The position numbers were made by a program, and so were the translations under genes. From an uncultured Roseobacter sp. (GTDB taxonomy: Bacteria; Pseudomonadota; Alphaproteobacteria; Rhodobacterales; Rhodobacteraceae): a stretch of 64,000 bases of DNA. Position 1 is the stretch's first letter. Each line of letters opens with the position of its first letter. Below, piece by piece: positions 46,264 to 55,836 of the stretch. The notes below the pieces were generated by a model, which did not search any database, was not told the origin of the DNA, and saw only the letters and a program-made list of their open reading frames with translations. Where the stretch lies: assembly GCA_947488305.1 (NCBI GenBank), contig CANKZM010000004.1:191501-255500 (forward strand). Direction: 5' to 3'.

Positions 46264-47547
46264 TCAGACGCTCTGGCCGTTTTCCCGCAGGACCGCTCCG
46301 GCCAAATAGAGCGACCCACAGATCAGCACACGTGCATGCGGCACCAGTTCGGTAATCTCTGCCAGCGCCGATGCCACATCCGGCGCTTGCGATGATTGTA
46401 TCCCAACATCCGCTGCTGTTCTGGCAGTCGCTTCGGCGGGCAGCGTGTTCGCCTCACCCGGTATCGACACAGCGACCAGCGCATCGGCAACCGCCGCCAA
46501 CGGCGCCAGATATCCAGTGACGTCCTTTGTGTTGAGCATGCCGCAGATCAGAAAGGTCGGGCGTTTCGGCAAGCTTGCCAGGTGGGTTGCCAGAGCCTCC
46601 CCCGCGGCGGGGTTGTGCCCCCCATCCAACCAAAGCTCGGCCTCCGGCGCGGCAGCCACCAGCTGTCCTTCTCGCAGGCGTTGCATGCGGGCTGGCCAAT
46701 GCGCGTGAGTGACTGCCGCTTCGCACCCATCGTTCCCAATTCCAAGCTCGCGCAGAACAGCAAACGCCGCGCCAGCATTCATGATCTGATGCGCACCCGG
46801 CAAATTCGGGAGCGGCATATCCAGCAACCCCCTGTCATCCTGATAGCTCATGCGATCCCGGTCCGGCCCGATATGCCATTGCTGCCCATAAGCTATCAGC
46901 GGCGCCTGTTGCCGGGCTGCGACCTCTTCGATCACTTCCATCCCCTCGGAGTCCTGCCGGGCAACGATGCAAGGCACCCCGCGTTTGATGATGCCCGCCT
47001 TCTCGAAAGCGATCTTGCCGATCGTATTGCCCAGGAATTGTTCATGGTCCATGGAAACCGGCGTGATGACGGTCACTTCCGGTCGTGCAATCACATTGGT
47101 TGCATCAAGCCGCCCGCCCAGCCCGACTTCCAGCAGCGTAAAATCGGCAGGAGTACGAGAAAAGGCCAGCAGCGCCGCGCAGGTCGTTATCTCGAAATAG
47201 GTGATATCCGCGCCGTCATTGGCCTCGTAACATTCATCCAGCACCGCCGTCAGGTCCGCTTCGGCGATCAAATCTCCGGCAACACGAATCCGTTCATGAA
47301 ATCGTGCCAGATGTGGGCTGGTGTAGGCGTGTACGGTTTTCCCGTCGGCTTCCAGGCCCGCGCGGATCATCGCCAGCGTCGATCCTTTGCCATTGGTACC
47401 TGCGATATGGATCACCGGCGGCAGGTCATTCTGCGGGTTGCCCAATGCCTGGAGCAGCCGCCAAACTCGATCCAGCGTGAGATCAATGACTTTCGGGTGC
47501 AGCGCCATCATCCGTTCAAGGATGACGTCCGATGTCGAAGCGTTCAT
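46264..47547 (-). CDS. folC: Folylpolyglutamate synthase/dihydrofolate synthase
   Basis: Adds glutamate to dihydropteroate and to reduced folates. Of 427 residues, with the P-loop [14 protein letters not shown] (48-61), the Mur-ligase-type segment [15 protein letters not shown], and a linker ending [18 protein letters not shown] in the C-terminal domain. Coupled to accD by a 4-base overlap, the usual accD-folC pair of this class, and followed by a strong terminator. Confidence 0.96.
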   Translation of the reverse strand: MNASTSDVILERMMALHPKVIDLTLDRVWRLLQALGNPQNDLPPVIHIAGTNGKGSTLAMIRAGLEADGKTVHAYTSPHLARFHERIRVAGDLIAEADLTAVLDECYEANDGADITYFEITTCAALLAFSRTPADFTLLEVGLGGRLDATNVIARPEVTVITPVSMDHEQFLGNTIGKIAFEKAGIIKRGVPCIVARQDSEGMEVIEEVAARQQAPLIAYGQQWHIGPDRDRMSYQDDRGLLDMPLPNLPGAHQIMNAGAAFAVLRELGIGNDGCEAAVTHAHWPARMQRLREGQLVAAAPEAELWLDGGHNPAAGEALATHLASLPKRPTFLICGMLNTKDVTGYLAPLAAVADALVAVSIPGEANTLPAEATARTAADVGIQSSQAPDVASALAEITELVPHARVLICGSLYLAGAVLRENGQSV

Positions 47548-48482
47548 TTTGCAGGTGTGTCTGCTGATGGTTTTTCAGTGCCCGCTGGAGTTTCCCCCGC
47601 ATCAGGTGCTGGCAAATCACCTCGCACGGCAGGCGGCAATCCCAGCAACAGTCTGGTGATCGTGATCAATTCCTCACGCAATTGCGTCCGGTGCGTGACC
47701 CGATCCAGCATGCCGTGATCCAGAAGGTACTCCGCCCGTTGGAATCCGTCGGGCAGCTTCTCACGAATGGTTTGTTCGATCACGCGCGGACCGGCAAAAC
47801 AAATCAAAGCGTTAGGTTCTGCGATATGTACATCGCCCAGCATCGCATAGCTGGCTGTCACACCCCCGGTGGTCGGATGTGTCAGGACGACAATGTAGGG
47901 CAGGTCAGCTTCTTTCAGCATTTGCACAGCCACCGTGGTCCTGGGCATTTGCATCAGGCTGAGAATGCCCTCCTGCATGCGCGCGCCACCGGCTGCGGAA
48001 AACAGGATCAGCGGGCGTTTGAGTTTCACCGCTTCCCGAGCCGCGGCGATGATCGCATCCCCGACATACATGCCCATCGACCCGGCCATAAAGGAGAAAT
48101 CCTGGGCGGCAGCAACGATAGGTGTGCGCCCGATCTCGCCACGGGCAACCAGCATTGCTTCGGCTTCACCGGTTTCTTTTTGCGCGGCCTTCAGGCGTTC
48201 AGGGTATTTCTTTTGATCCCGAAATCCCAACGGATCGGGTGTTGGGGGCGTAACCGCAACTTCCGTGAATAACCCGCCATCAAACAGCGCCTCAAACCGC
48301 GCACGGGGCGAAATATGCATGTGATGTTCACAGTTTGTGCAGACATTCAGGTTGTCTGTCACTTCCCGGTGAAACAGCATGGTGCCGCATTCGGGGCATT
48401 TGGTCCAAAGGTTGTCCGGTGTTTCGCGGCGCGAAAAGATCGAATTGATCCTCGGCCGGACGTAATTGGTAATCCAGTTCAT
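47544..48482 (-). CDS. accD: Acetyl-CoA carboxylase carboxyltransferase subunit beta
   Basis: Carboxyltransferase beta subunit for malonyl-CoA formation in fatty acid synthesis. The 312-residue protein has the N-terminal zinc ribbon (CPECG ... CTNCEHHM, near 34-56) and the crotonase-like core with [18 protein letters not shown] and [19 protein letters not shown]. The C-terminal tail, [19 protein letters not shown], is proline-rich and low-complexity. Upstream partner genes (trpB in some relatives) are replaced here by the CPBP protease and the ABC-like gene. Confidence 0.97.
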   Translation of the reverse strand: MNWITNYVRPRINSIFSRRETPDNLWTKCPECGTMLFHREVTDNLNVCTNCEHHMHISPRARFEALFDGGLFTEVAVTPPTPDPLGFRDQKKYPERLKAAQKETGEAEAMLVARGEIGRTPIVAAAQDFSFMAGSMGMYVGDAIIAAAREAVKLKRPLILFSAAGGARMQEGILSLMQMPRTTVAVQMLKEADLPYIVVLTHPTTGGVTASYAMLGDVHIAEPNALICFAGPRVIEQTIREKLPDGFQRAEYLLDHGMLDRVTHRTQLREELITITRLLLGLPPAVRGDLPAPDAGETPAGTEKPSADTPAK

Positions 48483-48541
48483 TCTTCAGCCCCTTTGGCA
48501 TCCCTGCGCCACTAAATAATCCTCTGCCGGGTAAAGTGCAA

Positions 48542-49438
48542 TCAGCGTCGGATCGCAAGCCGCGCCGCCAGCCAACACACAAGAATCATCATGAATTCGA
48601 CAGGTAACCAGGCGCGCACCATCACCTCGTCTGTCATGTCGAACGGACTGTGGTAGAGCGACAACCCCGAAAGGCTGTCCGGCATGGATACAAAAAGGAT
48701 AGCCACCGCATTGTTCATCAGGTGCAGCGCAATCGCGGGCCCGAGTGTACCGGCCCGTGCGGTCAGGTCAGCCATAGCCAACCCAAAAAGCATCGACCAT
48801 AGCGCAATGACGAGCGCCAGATCACCCGCTTGTGGCAAGTAATGCCCAGCGCCAAAAAGGGCTGATGGCACCAAAATCCACACCAACGGCGTTGAAAACC
48901 GGGCAGCAAGTTGCTGTTGCAGATATCCTCGGAACAGAATTTCCTCCGCACTGACCTGAACCAGAATAGCGGCCAGAGCAAAGGGCAACACCAAAAGCCA
49001 TGCACCGATTGACACGTTTGGCTCCAACGGCGCGCCCATATCCCATGGCGGGAGGATCGTAAGCACTGCGTAAAGAAGGACGATCATCGCCAGAACTGAA
49101 AAGAACTGCTGAATAAGCAGTCGCGGTGCCCCCAAGACTTCAAGAAACCCGCGATTATGGGCGACGCGTAGTGCCACCAGAACACTCAGGATGACTAGCC
49201 CAAAGGAAAACAACAAAAACAAAACGGAAAGCTGTGATGCGCCCCCGTCAGCGCCAGTCAGCGCGGCAAAACCACTGGGACCCAGCAGAGTGAAAAGCGC
49301 CTGTTCGACAAATTGGTAACTGATCAGAAAGACCCCGGCGATCAGCACAATGCCGATGGCTAGCCGCCAAAGCTGCGCCTTGCCCCGCGCCGGGCCAGCG
49401 AGGGCTTCATGGGCCTGATATGCGGATGGATTGAACAT
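48542..49438 (-). CDS. CPBP-family intramembrane metalloprotease
   Basis: A 298-residue polytopic membrane protein of the CAAX protease and bacteriocin-processing family. The catalytic motifs are present: EEILFRGYL (EExxxR), FGAGHYL (FxxxH) and HLMNNAV. Several hydrophobic helices surround them. Substrates of these proteases are seldom known. It lies 12 bases after the ABC-like gene on the same strand, so it is very probably co-expressed with it. Confidence 0.88.
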   Translation of the reverse strand: MFNPSAYQAHEALAGPARGKAQLWRLAIGIVLIAGVFLISYQFVEQALFTLLGPSGFAALTGADGGASQLSVLFLLFSFGLVILSVLVALRVAHNRGFLEVLGAPRLLIQQFFSVLAMIVLLYAVLTILPPWDMGAPLEPNVSIGAWLLVLPFALAAILVQVSAEEILFRGYLQQQLAARFSTPLVWILVPSALFGAGHYLPQAGDLALVIALWSMLFGLAMADLTARAGTLGPAIALHLMNNAVAILFVSMPDSLSGLSLYHSPFDMTDEVMVRAWLPVEFMMILVCWLAARLAIRR

Positions 49439-49450
49439 CTGTCCGGTGTG

Positions 49451-52400
49451 TCACTCACCCGTTGGGGCGTCAACGGACTCTTCTACATCGTCTCGCTGGC
49501 GCTGTTCAGCCTCTTCACGGACATTAACACGCGCCTCGCGAAGCAACTCGGCGGCCCCTGTCAGATGGCTTGCGACTGTTTTCAGAAGGCTCATCAAAAC
49601 GGTCGGGTCCTCTCCGATCACAGATCGGAATTGATCCGCACCGATACGTAAGAACTGGCTGTCTTCTTCCGCAATAAGGTCGAGCTGACGGGGTTCGTCC
49701 AAGATAATCGCCAAGTCACCAATGAGCCGCCCCGGCTCTACTGCGGTCACATCGCGGCGCACACCTTTTGGGTCGATGTAGCTCATCATCCCACGCCCAG
49801 ACAGGCACAGATAGGCGGCGTCCGCCCGCTCCCCGATCGAGAAAATGGTCTTGCCTTTCGGTGCGTCGTACCATTGGCCTGCAAAGGCCAGCAGCCGTTG
49901 GTTACGCGCATCAAGATCAGCAAATAACTCGGTGCGTGAAATGACACGTATCTTACGGCGAAGATCGTCAGATCCTGAATCCGCATCTTCGGGCTCGTCC
50001 AGTTCAGTCGCGCCATCGATCCGGCCATTCTTGATTTCGACAAAGAGGTCGTAAGCATGGGGATTGGCAAAATTCTCTTCCAGAAAGATTATCGTTGTCT
50101 TCGGAAGGATTTCCTGCAGCCGCCCTCGTGTGCGCTTACGTGACGCCGCATCGTGGCTGGCAAGGGCCGTATCGAGGATCAAGATATCCGGGCGTTTGAT
50201 ACCGGCACGGGAAAACGCAGCGCGCTCCTGGAAAATACTGGCAAGGTTCGACCCGCCTAGCCCCGTTGGCACATCAAGCACCGTCTCGGACACATATCGT
50301 TTGAGACCTTCTTCTACGATCAGCTCAGCAACGATATCTTCGATCAGCTCACCCTGAACGCCCGCCACACTCGAGATGCGACCGTAGAGCACGTTTTCCA
50401 TCAGGGTCAGGCGCGGCAGATAATTTTCCGGCGCAACAGGTACAAAAAGATCCTTCATGCGCTCGCGCATTTCCGAGCTTTTCACCGCCCGAATTTCTAG
50501 GATTTCCTCCTTGAAGCTTTCGGGGAAGCCCGGGCCGATCTGTTCCGCTGTAAACGCAAAGGGAACAGTCAGCAACAAGGCAAACTCTTCTTCCGAGATT
50601 GCCTTGTCTCCCTTGTCCTTGCGGCGCATCGCAATGTCGACAAGTTGTTCGTAAAGCTCTTCCTCAATACCCAATGCCGTAAAGAGCGGATGTTTTGTCC
50701 CATCCATCCCAAAGGTCTGGTGAAGCGTTTCGATCAACGTCTGAGAAATCGCGATGCCTTGCTCGGCCAACCCCAGTTCCGTGACCAAGGCGAGGAAGTT
50801 CTGTTCCGCAGCAAGCCCCTGCTGGGAGATATCGCGTTTCGGCGAGGCGAACATCAAGTTACCGCCAAGCGGGATCGACGGGTTGAATTCATCTGGATGG
50901 AACCGGTTTACGAGCTCTGAAAGACCCCGCTCCTGCAGCTTTTCATGCGCCGCATCCCGCAAGGCAACCAATCGCCGGGCCAATTCCGGGTGTTGGTCCG
51001 CATCCATACGCGCGCCCAACATGCGGCGGAACATCAAATCATCGGTGCCCGTTGCCTCCACAAGATTGAACCACCAGCCCTTGATCTCATCGGCATCACT
51101 CAGACCAGCCAGTTCCGGGTCCAGCCAATCGGCTTTTGTGCTGTCTTTGCTGTTTCCGGTACGTTCCGCTTCGATCGTTTTGCGGTCTTTCTGGTCCGGA
51201 TCCCACAGCACCGTCTTCGGGCTTGATCTGAGCGGCATCAGAAGGTTGTCGCCCAATGTCCCGTCAAAAAGATATGGCCTGGAGTGCGCATAACCTATGC
51301 GCGCTGCGATCACCGCCTGATGCAGATCATTCAGTTCATGCCCCGCGATAGTAACATCGCCACGAGCAGGGAATACTTCGCGCGTAAGCAGCTCAGCAAA
51401 GGCAGTACGCTCGATCTGACTTGCCGTTTTGACCGCAACACGTGATCCGGCGGGAATCTCCAGGTTGATGTTTTCCAGCACCGGGTTGCCGTCTGAATTC
51501 CTGACCGTCACGTTGCGTATGGAAATCGTACCGTCGAGATGTGGCAGCGTCTCTGGTTGACCCTCAAACAGCCGCTCGTCAATCATGCCCTTGGGTGCAA
51601 ATCGCTCTGTCACGATTTCCCAACGAAGGGACATATCCTGCACCTGATTGTAGTAGGTCAGAAGTTCCTTCCAGGGCGAGCTGAGGTCTTTGTAAGCCGC
51701 AAGCGCCGCGACGAGCGCGCCGACGGTAATGTCGCCCCGAATGGCCAGCAGACCCCCGACCGAATAGAAAAAGAACGGCGTAAGTTGCGTGATGAAGTTG
51801 TTGAGAAACTTCATGAAGAATTTTTTCTGGTAGATCTGGAAGCGGATTTCAAAAAGCCGCCCCAACCTGTCAGTGAAAGCCGCCAGCCTGTAGCGCCATC
51901 CACCGTTTGTCCGCAGATCGGTGATGCCTGCCGCCGTTTCGCCGATTTCCGAGGCAAAAGCCCGCACCTGAACAATGCGTTTCTTGTTCAGTTGGTTGAT
52001 CTGGCGTTGCAGCATCGGGATGATCCACGCCTGCAAAGGGATCAGCGCGATCCCTGCCAGACCGAACCAGACACTCTGCGCAAACAGGAAGGCCACGATG
52101 ATGAGCATCTGACCAGCCTGAAAGACCGGCTGCGCCACCGCATCCCCCATGAGCCCGCCCATCGGCTCAGCCTCGGAAGTGACCATTGACACCAATTCGC
52201 CCTGACTGGTGCTGCGGAAGTAAGCGCGTGGAAAGCGCATCATGCGCCCCACCAACTGATACCGGAACCGCCGCAGAAGTCGTTCTGCCAACACACCTTT
52301 CATGGTGTTCAGGCGCATTTTCAGCAGGCCGTGCGCGATGACCGCAGCCAGATACAGCCCACAGAGGAACATCAGGAATTGCACCTGAGTGACTTCAACC

Positions 52401-52573
52401 CCGGTCCACAGGTCAACAAAGCCCGATTCTGACCCGATCGCATCGTTGATGATACGCTTTGGCAATTCCAGCGTCGCGTAGAGAAACGGGAAGGTGAACA
52501 GCGTGAAAAACAGCAGGAAGATCTGATCGCGCTTGGAAAACTTCCAGATGAAAGAGAAGATTGAGGGTTCCAT
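49451..52573 (-). CDS. ABC-exporter-like protein with degenerate, split ATPase domain and C-terminal cNMP-binding domain
   Basis: A 1040-residue protein. Residues 15-315 form an ABC type 1 exporter membrane domain (YFRSTSQGELVSMVTSEAE and FASEIGETAAGITDLRTNGG). The nucleotide-binding domain begins near 350, but the Walker A position reads GSRVAVKTASQIERT (376-390) without the GxxGxGKS/T pattern. After YLFDGTLGDNLL (434-445) about 280 unrecognised, largely helical residues are inserted. The domain resumes with LMENVLYG (724-731), GGSNLASIFQERAAFSRA (773-790) in place of LSGGQ, Walker B DILILDTALASHD with Thr802 for the catalytic Glu, and LEENF where the switch His belongs. Residues 876-1010 are a cyclic-nucleotide-binding domain (SIGERADAAYLCLSG, GRLIGDLAIILDEPR). 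ATP hydrolysis seems unlikely. It is divergent from ilvD. Confidence 0.85.
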   Translation of the reverse strand: MEPSIFSFIWKFSKRDQIFLLFFTLFTFPFLYATLELPKRIINDAIGSESGFVDLWTGVEVTQVQFLMFLCGLYLAAVIAHGLLKMRLNTMKGVLAERLLRRFRYQLVGRMMRFPRAYFRSTSQGELVSMVTSEAEPMGGLMGDAVAQPVFQAGQMLIIVAFLFAQSVWFGLAGIALIPLQAWIIPMLQRQINQLNKKRIVQVRAFASEIGETAAGITDLRTNGGWRYRLAAFTDRLGRLFEIRFQIYQKKFFMKFLNNFITQLTPFFFYSVGGLLAIRGDITVGALVAALAAYKDLSSPWKELLTYYNQVQDMSLRWEIVTERFAPKGMIDERLFEGQPETLPHLDGTISIRNVTVRNSDGNPVLENINLEIPAGSRVAVKTASQIERTAFAELLTREVFPARGDVTIAGHELNDLHQAVIAARIGYAHSRPYLFDGTLGDNLLMPLRSSPKTVLWDPDQKDRKTIEAERTGNSKDSTKADWLDPELAGLSDADEIKGWWFNLVEATGTDDLMFRRMLGARMDADQHPELARRLVALRDAAHEKLQERGLSELVNRFHPDEFNPSIPLGGNLMFASPKRDISQQGLAAEQNFLALVTELGLAEQGIAISQTLIETLHQTFGMDGTKHPLFTALGIEEELYEQLVDIAMRRKDKGDKAISEEEFALLLTVPFAFTAEQIGPGFPESFKEEILEIRAVKSSEMRERMKDLFVPVAPENYLPRLTLMENVLYGRISSVAGVQGELIEDIVAELIVEEGLKRYVSETVLDVPTGLGGSNLASIFQERAAFSRAGIKRPDILILDTALASHDAASRKRTRGRLQEILPKTTIIFLEENFANPHAYDLFVEIKNGRIDGATELDEPEDADSGSDDLRRKIRVISRTELFADLDARNQRLLAFAGQWYDAPKGKTIFSIGERADAAYLCLSGRGMMSYIDPKGVRRDVTAVEPGRLIGDLAIILDEPRQLDLIAEEDSQFLRIGADQFRSVIGEDPTVLMSLLKTVASHLTGAAELLREARVNVREEAEQRQRDDVEESVDAPTGE

Positions 52574-52779
52574 AAATCGGCTTTCGTCAAAGGCCTGTGG
52601 ACAGGCCGACTGGACCCGCAGGGAGACGGCAGCTTGTGCCTGAAGGTCAACTTAGGTTTCCCCTACCCCCAATACAAGCGCGCAAAGCGCAAGGGCTTCG
52701 ATATCTTGACCCGCTTGCACCTTGCAGCCCGATGGGGTGTTGGCTATTCCGAAGGCACGGAATTTTGAGGGGATCACCA

Positions 52780-54543
52780 ATGTCTACACCGCGTTTCGAC
52801 AAAGCCAGGCTGCCAAGCCGCCATGTCACCGAAGGGCCTGCCCGGGCTCCGCACCGGTCCTACTATTACGCGATGGGCATGACCGATGAGGAAATTCATC
52901 AGCCTCTGGTCGGCGTTGCCACCTGCTGGAACGAAGCCGCGCCCTGCAACATCGCGCTGAACCGTCAGGCGCAAGCGGTGAAGATGGGTGTCAAACGGGA
53001 AAGCGGCACGCCACGCGAATTCACGACCATCACGGTAACCGATGGAATTGCCATGGGGCATGAGGGGATGCGGTCCTCGCTCGCGTCCCGCGAAGCCATT
53101 GCCGACACCGTTGAACTGACCATGCGAGGCCATTGCTACGATGCAATCGTCGGATTGGCCGGATGCGACAAATCCCTGCCCGGCATGATGATGGCGATGA
53201 TCCGGCTGAACGTGCCGTCTGTGTTTCTCTATGGCGGGTCGATCCTGCCGGGGCGTGCCCCCAAGGGAGCCTCCATTCCCGCCGAATATGCGGATCGGGA
53301 TCTGACCGTTCAGGACATGTTCGAAGCCGTGGGCCATCAGCAAAACGGCACGCTGACAGAGGCGGAGCTTGAGGTGCTGGAACGCGTCGCCTGTCCGTCC
53401 GCCGGAGCCTGTGGCGGTCAGTTTACCGCCAACACAATGGCCTGTGTTTCCGAAGCCATCGGTCTTGCACTACCGAATTCCGCCGGTGCGCCCGCACCCT
53501 ACGAGAGCCGCGACGCCTATGCGGAGGCCTCCGGTGCCGCGGTCATGAACCTGATCGAGAAGAATATTCGCGCACGTGACATCTGTACGCGGGAAGCCTT
53601 CGAGAACGCCGCGCGGATCGTCGCCTGCACCGGTGGGTCCACAAACGCGGGGCTGCATCTGCCCGCCATGGCCCATGAGGCAGGCATTGATTTCTTCCTC
53701 GAAGATGTCTGCGAGATCTTCCGCGATACACCCTATTTCGTGGACCTCAAACCCGGCGGGCAATATGTGGCCAAGGATATGTATGAGGCGGGCGGTGTTC
53801 CGGTGGTGATGAAAGAACTGCGCAAGGCGGGTCTGTTGCACGAGGATTGCATGACGGCGACGGGATACTCTATCGGCGAGGAACTCGACAAGGTCAGCCT
53901 CGAAGCGGACGGTCAGGTGATTTACCCGGTAGAGACCCCGCTGAGCAAAACCGGCGGCGTTGTCGGCCTGAAGGGCAACCTTGCACCGGAAGGCGCCATC
54001 GTGAAGATCGCCGGCATGGAGCCTCAGCATCTCCTCTTCACCGGACCTGCACGTGTCTTTGAATGCGAACAGGACGCCTTCGAAGCAGTCCAGAACCGCG
54101 CCTACGACGAAGGAGATGTCTTTGTCATCCGCAACGAAGGTCCCGCAGGGGGCCCCGGAATGCGCGAAATGCTGGCGACAACGGCAGCCCTGTCCGGCCA
54201 GGGCATGGGCAAGAAAGTCGCATTGATCACGGATGGTCGCTTTTCTGGTGCGACACGTGGCTTTTGTGTCGGACACGTTGGTCCGGAAGCAGCCCATGGT
54301 GGCCCTATCGCGATGTTGAAGGATGGCGACATGATCACCCTCAACGCGTTGGAGGGTACAATCTCTGTTGATCTGACAGATGAAGAGTTGGCGGAGCGCA
54401 AAGAAGCGTGGAAAGGGCCGCGGCCCACCATCTATGGCGCCGGTGCGCTTTGGAAGTATGCACAACTTGTCGGCCCGACTTATCTGGGTGCCGTGACACA
54501 TCCAGGTGGCAAGAAAGAAGGCCACGACTATATGGAACTTTGA
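52780..54543 (+). CDS. ilvD: Dihydroxy-acid dehydratase
   Basis: Iron-sulfur dehydratase of branched-chain amino acid synthesis, converting dihydroxy acids to 2-oxo acids. The 587-residue protein has the family start [20 protein letters not shown], and cluster cysteines in [23 protein letters not shown] and [16 protein letters not shown]. The ATG at 52780 has GAGGGG eight bases upstream; a longer frame from 52597 is non-conserved. A terminator follows directly. Confidence 0.96.
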   Translation: MSTPRFDKARLPSRHVTEGPARAPHRSYYYAMGMTDEEIHQPLVGVATCWNEAAPCNIALNRQAQAVKMGVKRESGTPREFTTITVTDGIAMGHEGMRSSLASREAIADTVELTMRGHCYDAIVGLAGCDKSLPGMMMAMIRLNVPSVFLYGGSILPGRAPKGASIPAEYADRDLTVQDMFEAVGHQQNGTLTEAELEVLERVACPSAGACGGQFTANTMACVSEAIGLALPNSAGAPAPYESRDAYAEASGAAVMNLIEKNIRARDICTREAFENAARIVACTGGSTNAGLHLPAMAHEAGIDFFLEDVCEIFRDTPYFVDLKPGGQYVAKDMYEAGGVPVVMKELRKAGLLHEDCMTATGYSIGEELDKVSLEADGQVIYPVETPLSKTGGVVGLKGNLAPEGAIVKIAGMEPQHLLFTGPARVFECEQDAFEAVQNRAYDEGDVFVIRNEGPAGGPGMREMLATTAALSGQGMGKKVALITDGRFSGATRGFCVGHVGPEAAHGGPIAMLKDGDMITLNALEGTISVDLTDEELAERKEAWKGPRPTIYGAGALWKYAQLVGPTYLGAVTHPGGKKEGHDYMEL

Positions 54544-54550
54544 TCACCTT

Positions 54551-54582
54551 GAGCCCTGCGGCACGAACCTGCTGGGCTCTTT
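54551..54582 (+). terminator. Terminator after ilvD
   Basis: A 6-bp stem GAGCCC with GGGCTC, extended inside by GCGG and CCTGC, followed by TTTCG. It begins 8 bases after the ilvD stop. Confidence 0.6.
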
Positions 54583-54678
54583 CGTTCAATTCTTGCGCTA
54601 AACGTCAATTGGCAGTTTATTCAAAAGCAACCCTTTTTAGATAAGGGACCAGAAGAAGCACGAGGCAGAGCAAGAACG

Positions 54679-55452
54679 ATGGGCAAGGTCAGCGACAGCT
54701 TTCTGGATACCGCCGTTTACCGTCGGGCGCTGAATCGCTGGGCGGTTGCCGCGCGAGACGCCGGAAACGCGCCGCTGGATGTTCTGCGCCGTCAAAGCCT
54801 GCGGGCGCAAGAGCTTCGCACACATCTCGACCGGCTTATTCACAAGGCCGATGAACGCCTCGCTCTTCCCGCCGTCGGCTCCACCAGTTTTCCTAAACCT
54901 CACAACGCTGACTGGTCCTGGCGACCTGAAGCATGGCGGGGGCGCTTGCCTGTGCGCGGGTGTTGCTCAATCAAATCTCGGTCGCCGATTGGAGAGGAAA
55001 TCCGGCTGTTTCATGATTGCCCCCAGTCAGAGCTGACCTTTCGTCAGTTGCGCAATCAATCCGAGGAAGATCTGGCACCTTACGGAATTCGCCTTGATGT
55101 CTTCAGTTTCGATGGTTCCTTTTTGTCACTGGTGCTCGAACTGCCAAAAGACGCGATCACCGGATTAAAAAAAACTCATATCCTGCGTGTGAGCGCCGCG
55201 ATTGAAACGGAAAGACCGTTGGATGCATTCGCGCGCCTCAACTTTGTGCACGGACCAAACACCGAACAAATCGTGCGCCAGTTTCCGGTTGCCAACGACG
55301 ACGCAACGTTGGAATTCGACCTCGCTTATGCAGATTTGAACGAAAAGCGCGTAAGCAGGGCCTGGATCGACCTGATCTTCGAAAATCCACGGATGAATCA
55401 GATTACTTTGCGCGACCTCACATTTTGCCGCCGCCCTCGCGCGCAGTTGTAA
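54679..55452 (+). CDS. DUF6478-like protein, function unknown
   Basis: A 257-residue soluble protein seen widely in Rhodobacteraceae; I believe it belongs to DUF6478 but cannot check. The first 80 residues are helical and basic (ALNRWAVAARDAGNAPLDVLR); the rest is beta-rich with DWSWRPEAWRGRLP and a C-terminal WIDLIFENPRMNQITLRDLTF. It resembles the glycan-binding or glycosyltransferase-associated folds only by pattern. The next gene starts 11 bases after its stop, and the two are probably one operon. Confidence 0.65.
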   Translation: MGKVSDSFLDTAVYRRALNRWAVAARDAGNAPLDVLRRQSLRAQELRTHLDRLIHKADERLALPAVGSTSFPKPHNADWSWRPEAWRGRLPVRGCCSIKSRSPIGEEIRLFHDCPQSELTFRQLRNQSEEDLAPYGIRLDVFSFDGSFLSLVLELPKDAITGLKKTHILRVSAAIETERPLDAFARLNFVHGPNTEQIVRQFPVANDDATLEFDLAYADLNEKRVSRAWIDLIFENPRMNQITLRDLTFCRRPRAQL

Positions 55453-55463
55453 GGGGATCGGAT

Positions 55464-55832
55464 GTGACCGAACTTACACTGACCAAGACAGAGTTTGCGT
55501 CCGGGACGTGGCAGGGCCTTTTGACCGGTTCGCCGGAAACGCCGCAGCTTTCTGTGACACATCTGAACGACGAGATTTCCGGAGTTTCAGTGACGGAGAC
55601 CAAAGAAGCTGGCACCTGGTTGGTTCAGGTTCCAATCCCGACAGAGATCATTGCGGATGGCGTGCAAACCCTCGTGATATCCGACGCGGCAACAAGGCAG
55701 ACACTGCAACGCATTTCGCTGATCGCAGGGGATGCTCTGGACGACGACCTGCGCGCGGAAATAGACCTTATCCGCGCTGAATTGGATTTGCTGAAGCGTG
55801 CATTTCGCCGCCATTGCAGCGAAACCACCTGA
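55464..55832 (+). CDS. Conserved small protein with a C-terminal coiled coil, function unknown
   Basis: A 122-residue protein. Residues 1-90 are beta-rich, with alternating hydrophobics and GTWLVQVPIPTEIIADGVQT; residues 92-118 form an acidic/basic helix (DDDLRAEIDLIRAELDLLKR) likely to be a short coiled coil. The start is GTG at 55464 with AAGGGG seven bases upstream. It is convergent with matB and paired with the DUF6478-like gene, so the two may act together. I do not recognise a family. Confidence 0.6.
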   Translation: MTELTLTKTEFASGTWQGLLTGSPETPQLSVTHLNDEISGVSVTETKEAGTWLVQVPIPTEIIADGVQTLVISDAATRQTLQRISLIAGDALDDDLRAEIDLIRAELDLLKRAFRRHCSETT

Positions 55833-55836
55833 TCCT

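Noticed and set aside
46396-47718. A 440-residue open frame on the plus strand opposite folC
   Set aside because: It lies antisense to a clear folC with all motifs, has no ribosome-binding site or family feature, and its composition is that of a reverse-frame shadow in GC-rich DNA.
52597-52779. N-terminal extension of ilvD from 52597
   Set aside because: Non-conserved; the ATG at 52780 has a strong Shine-Dalgarno sequence and the product then begins as other IlvD proteins do.
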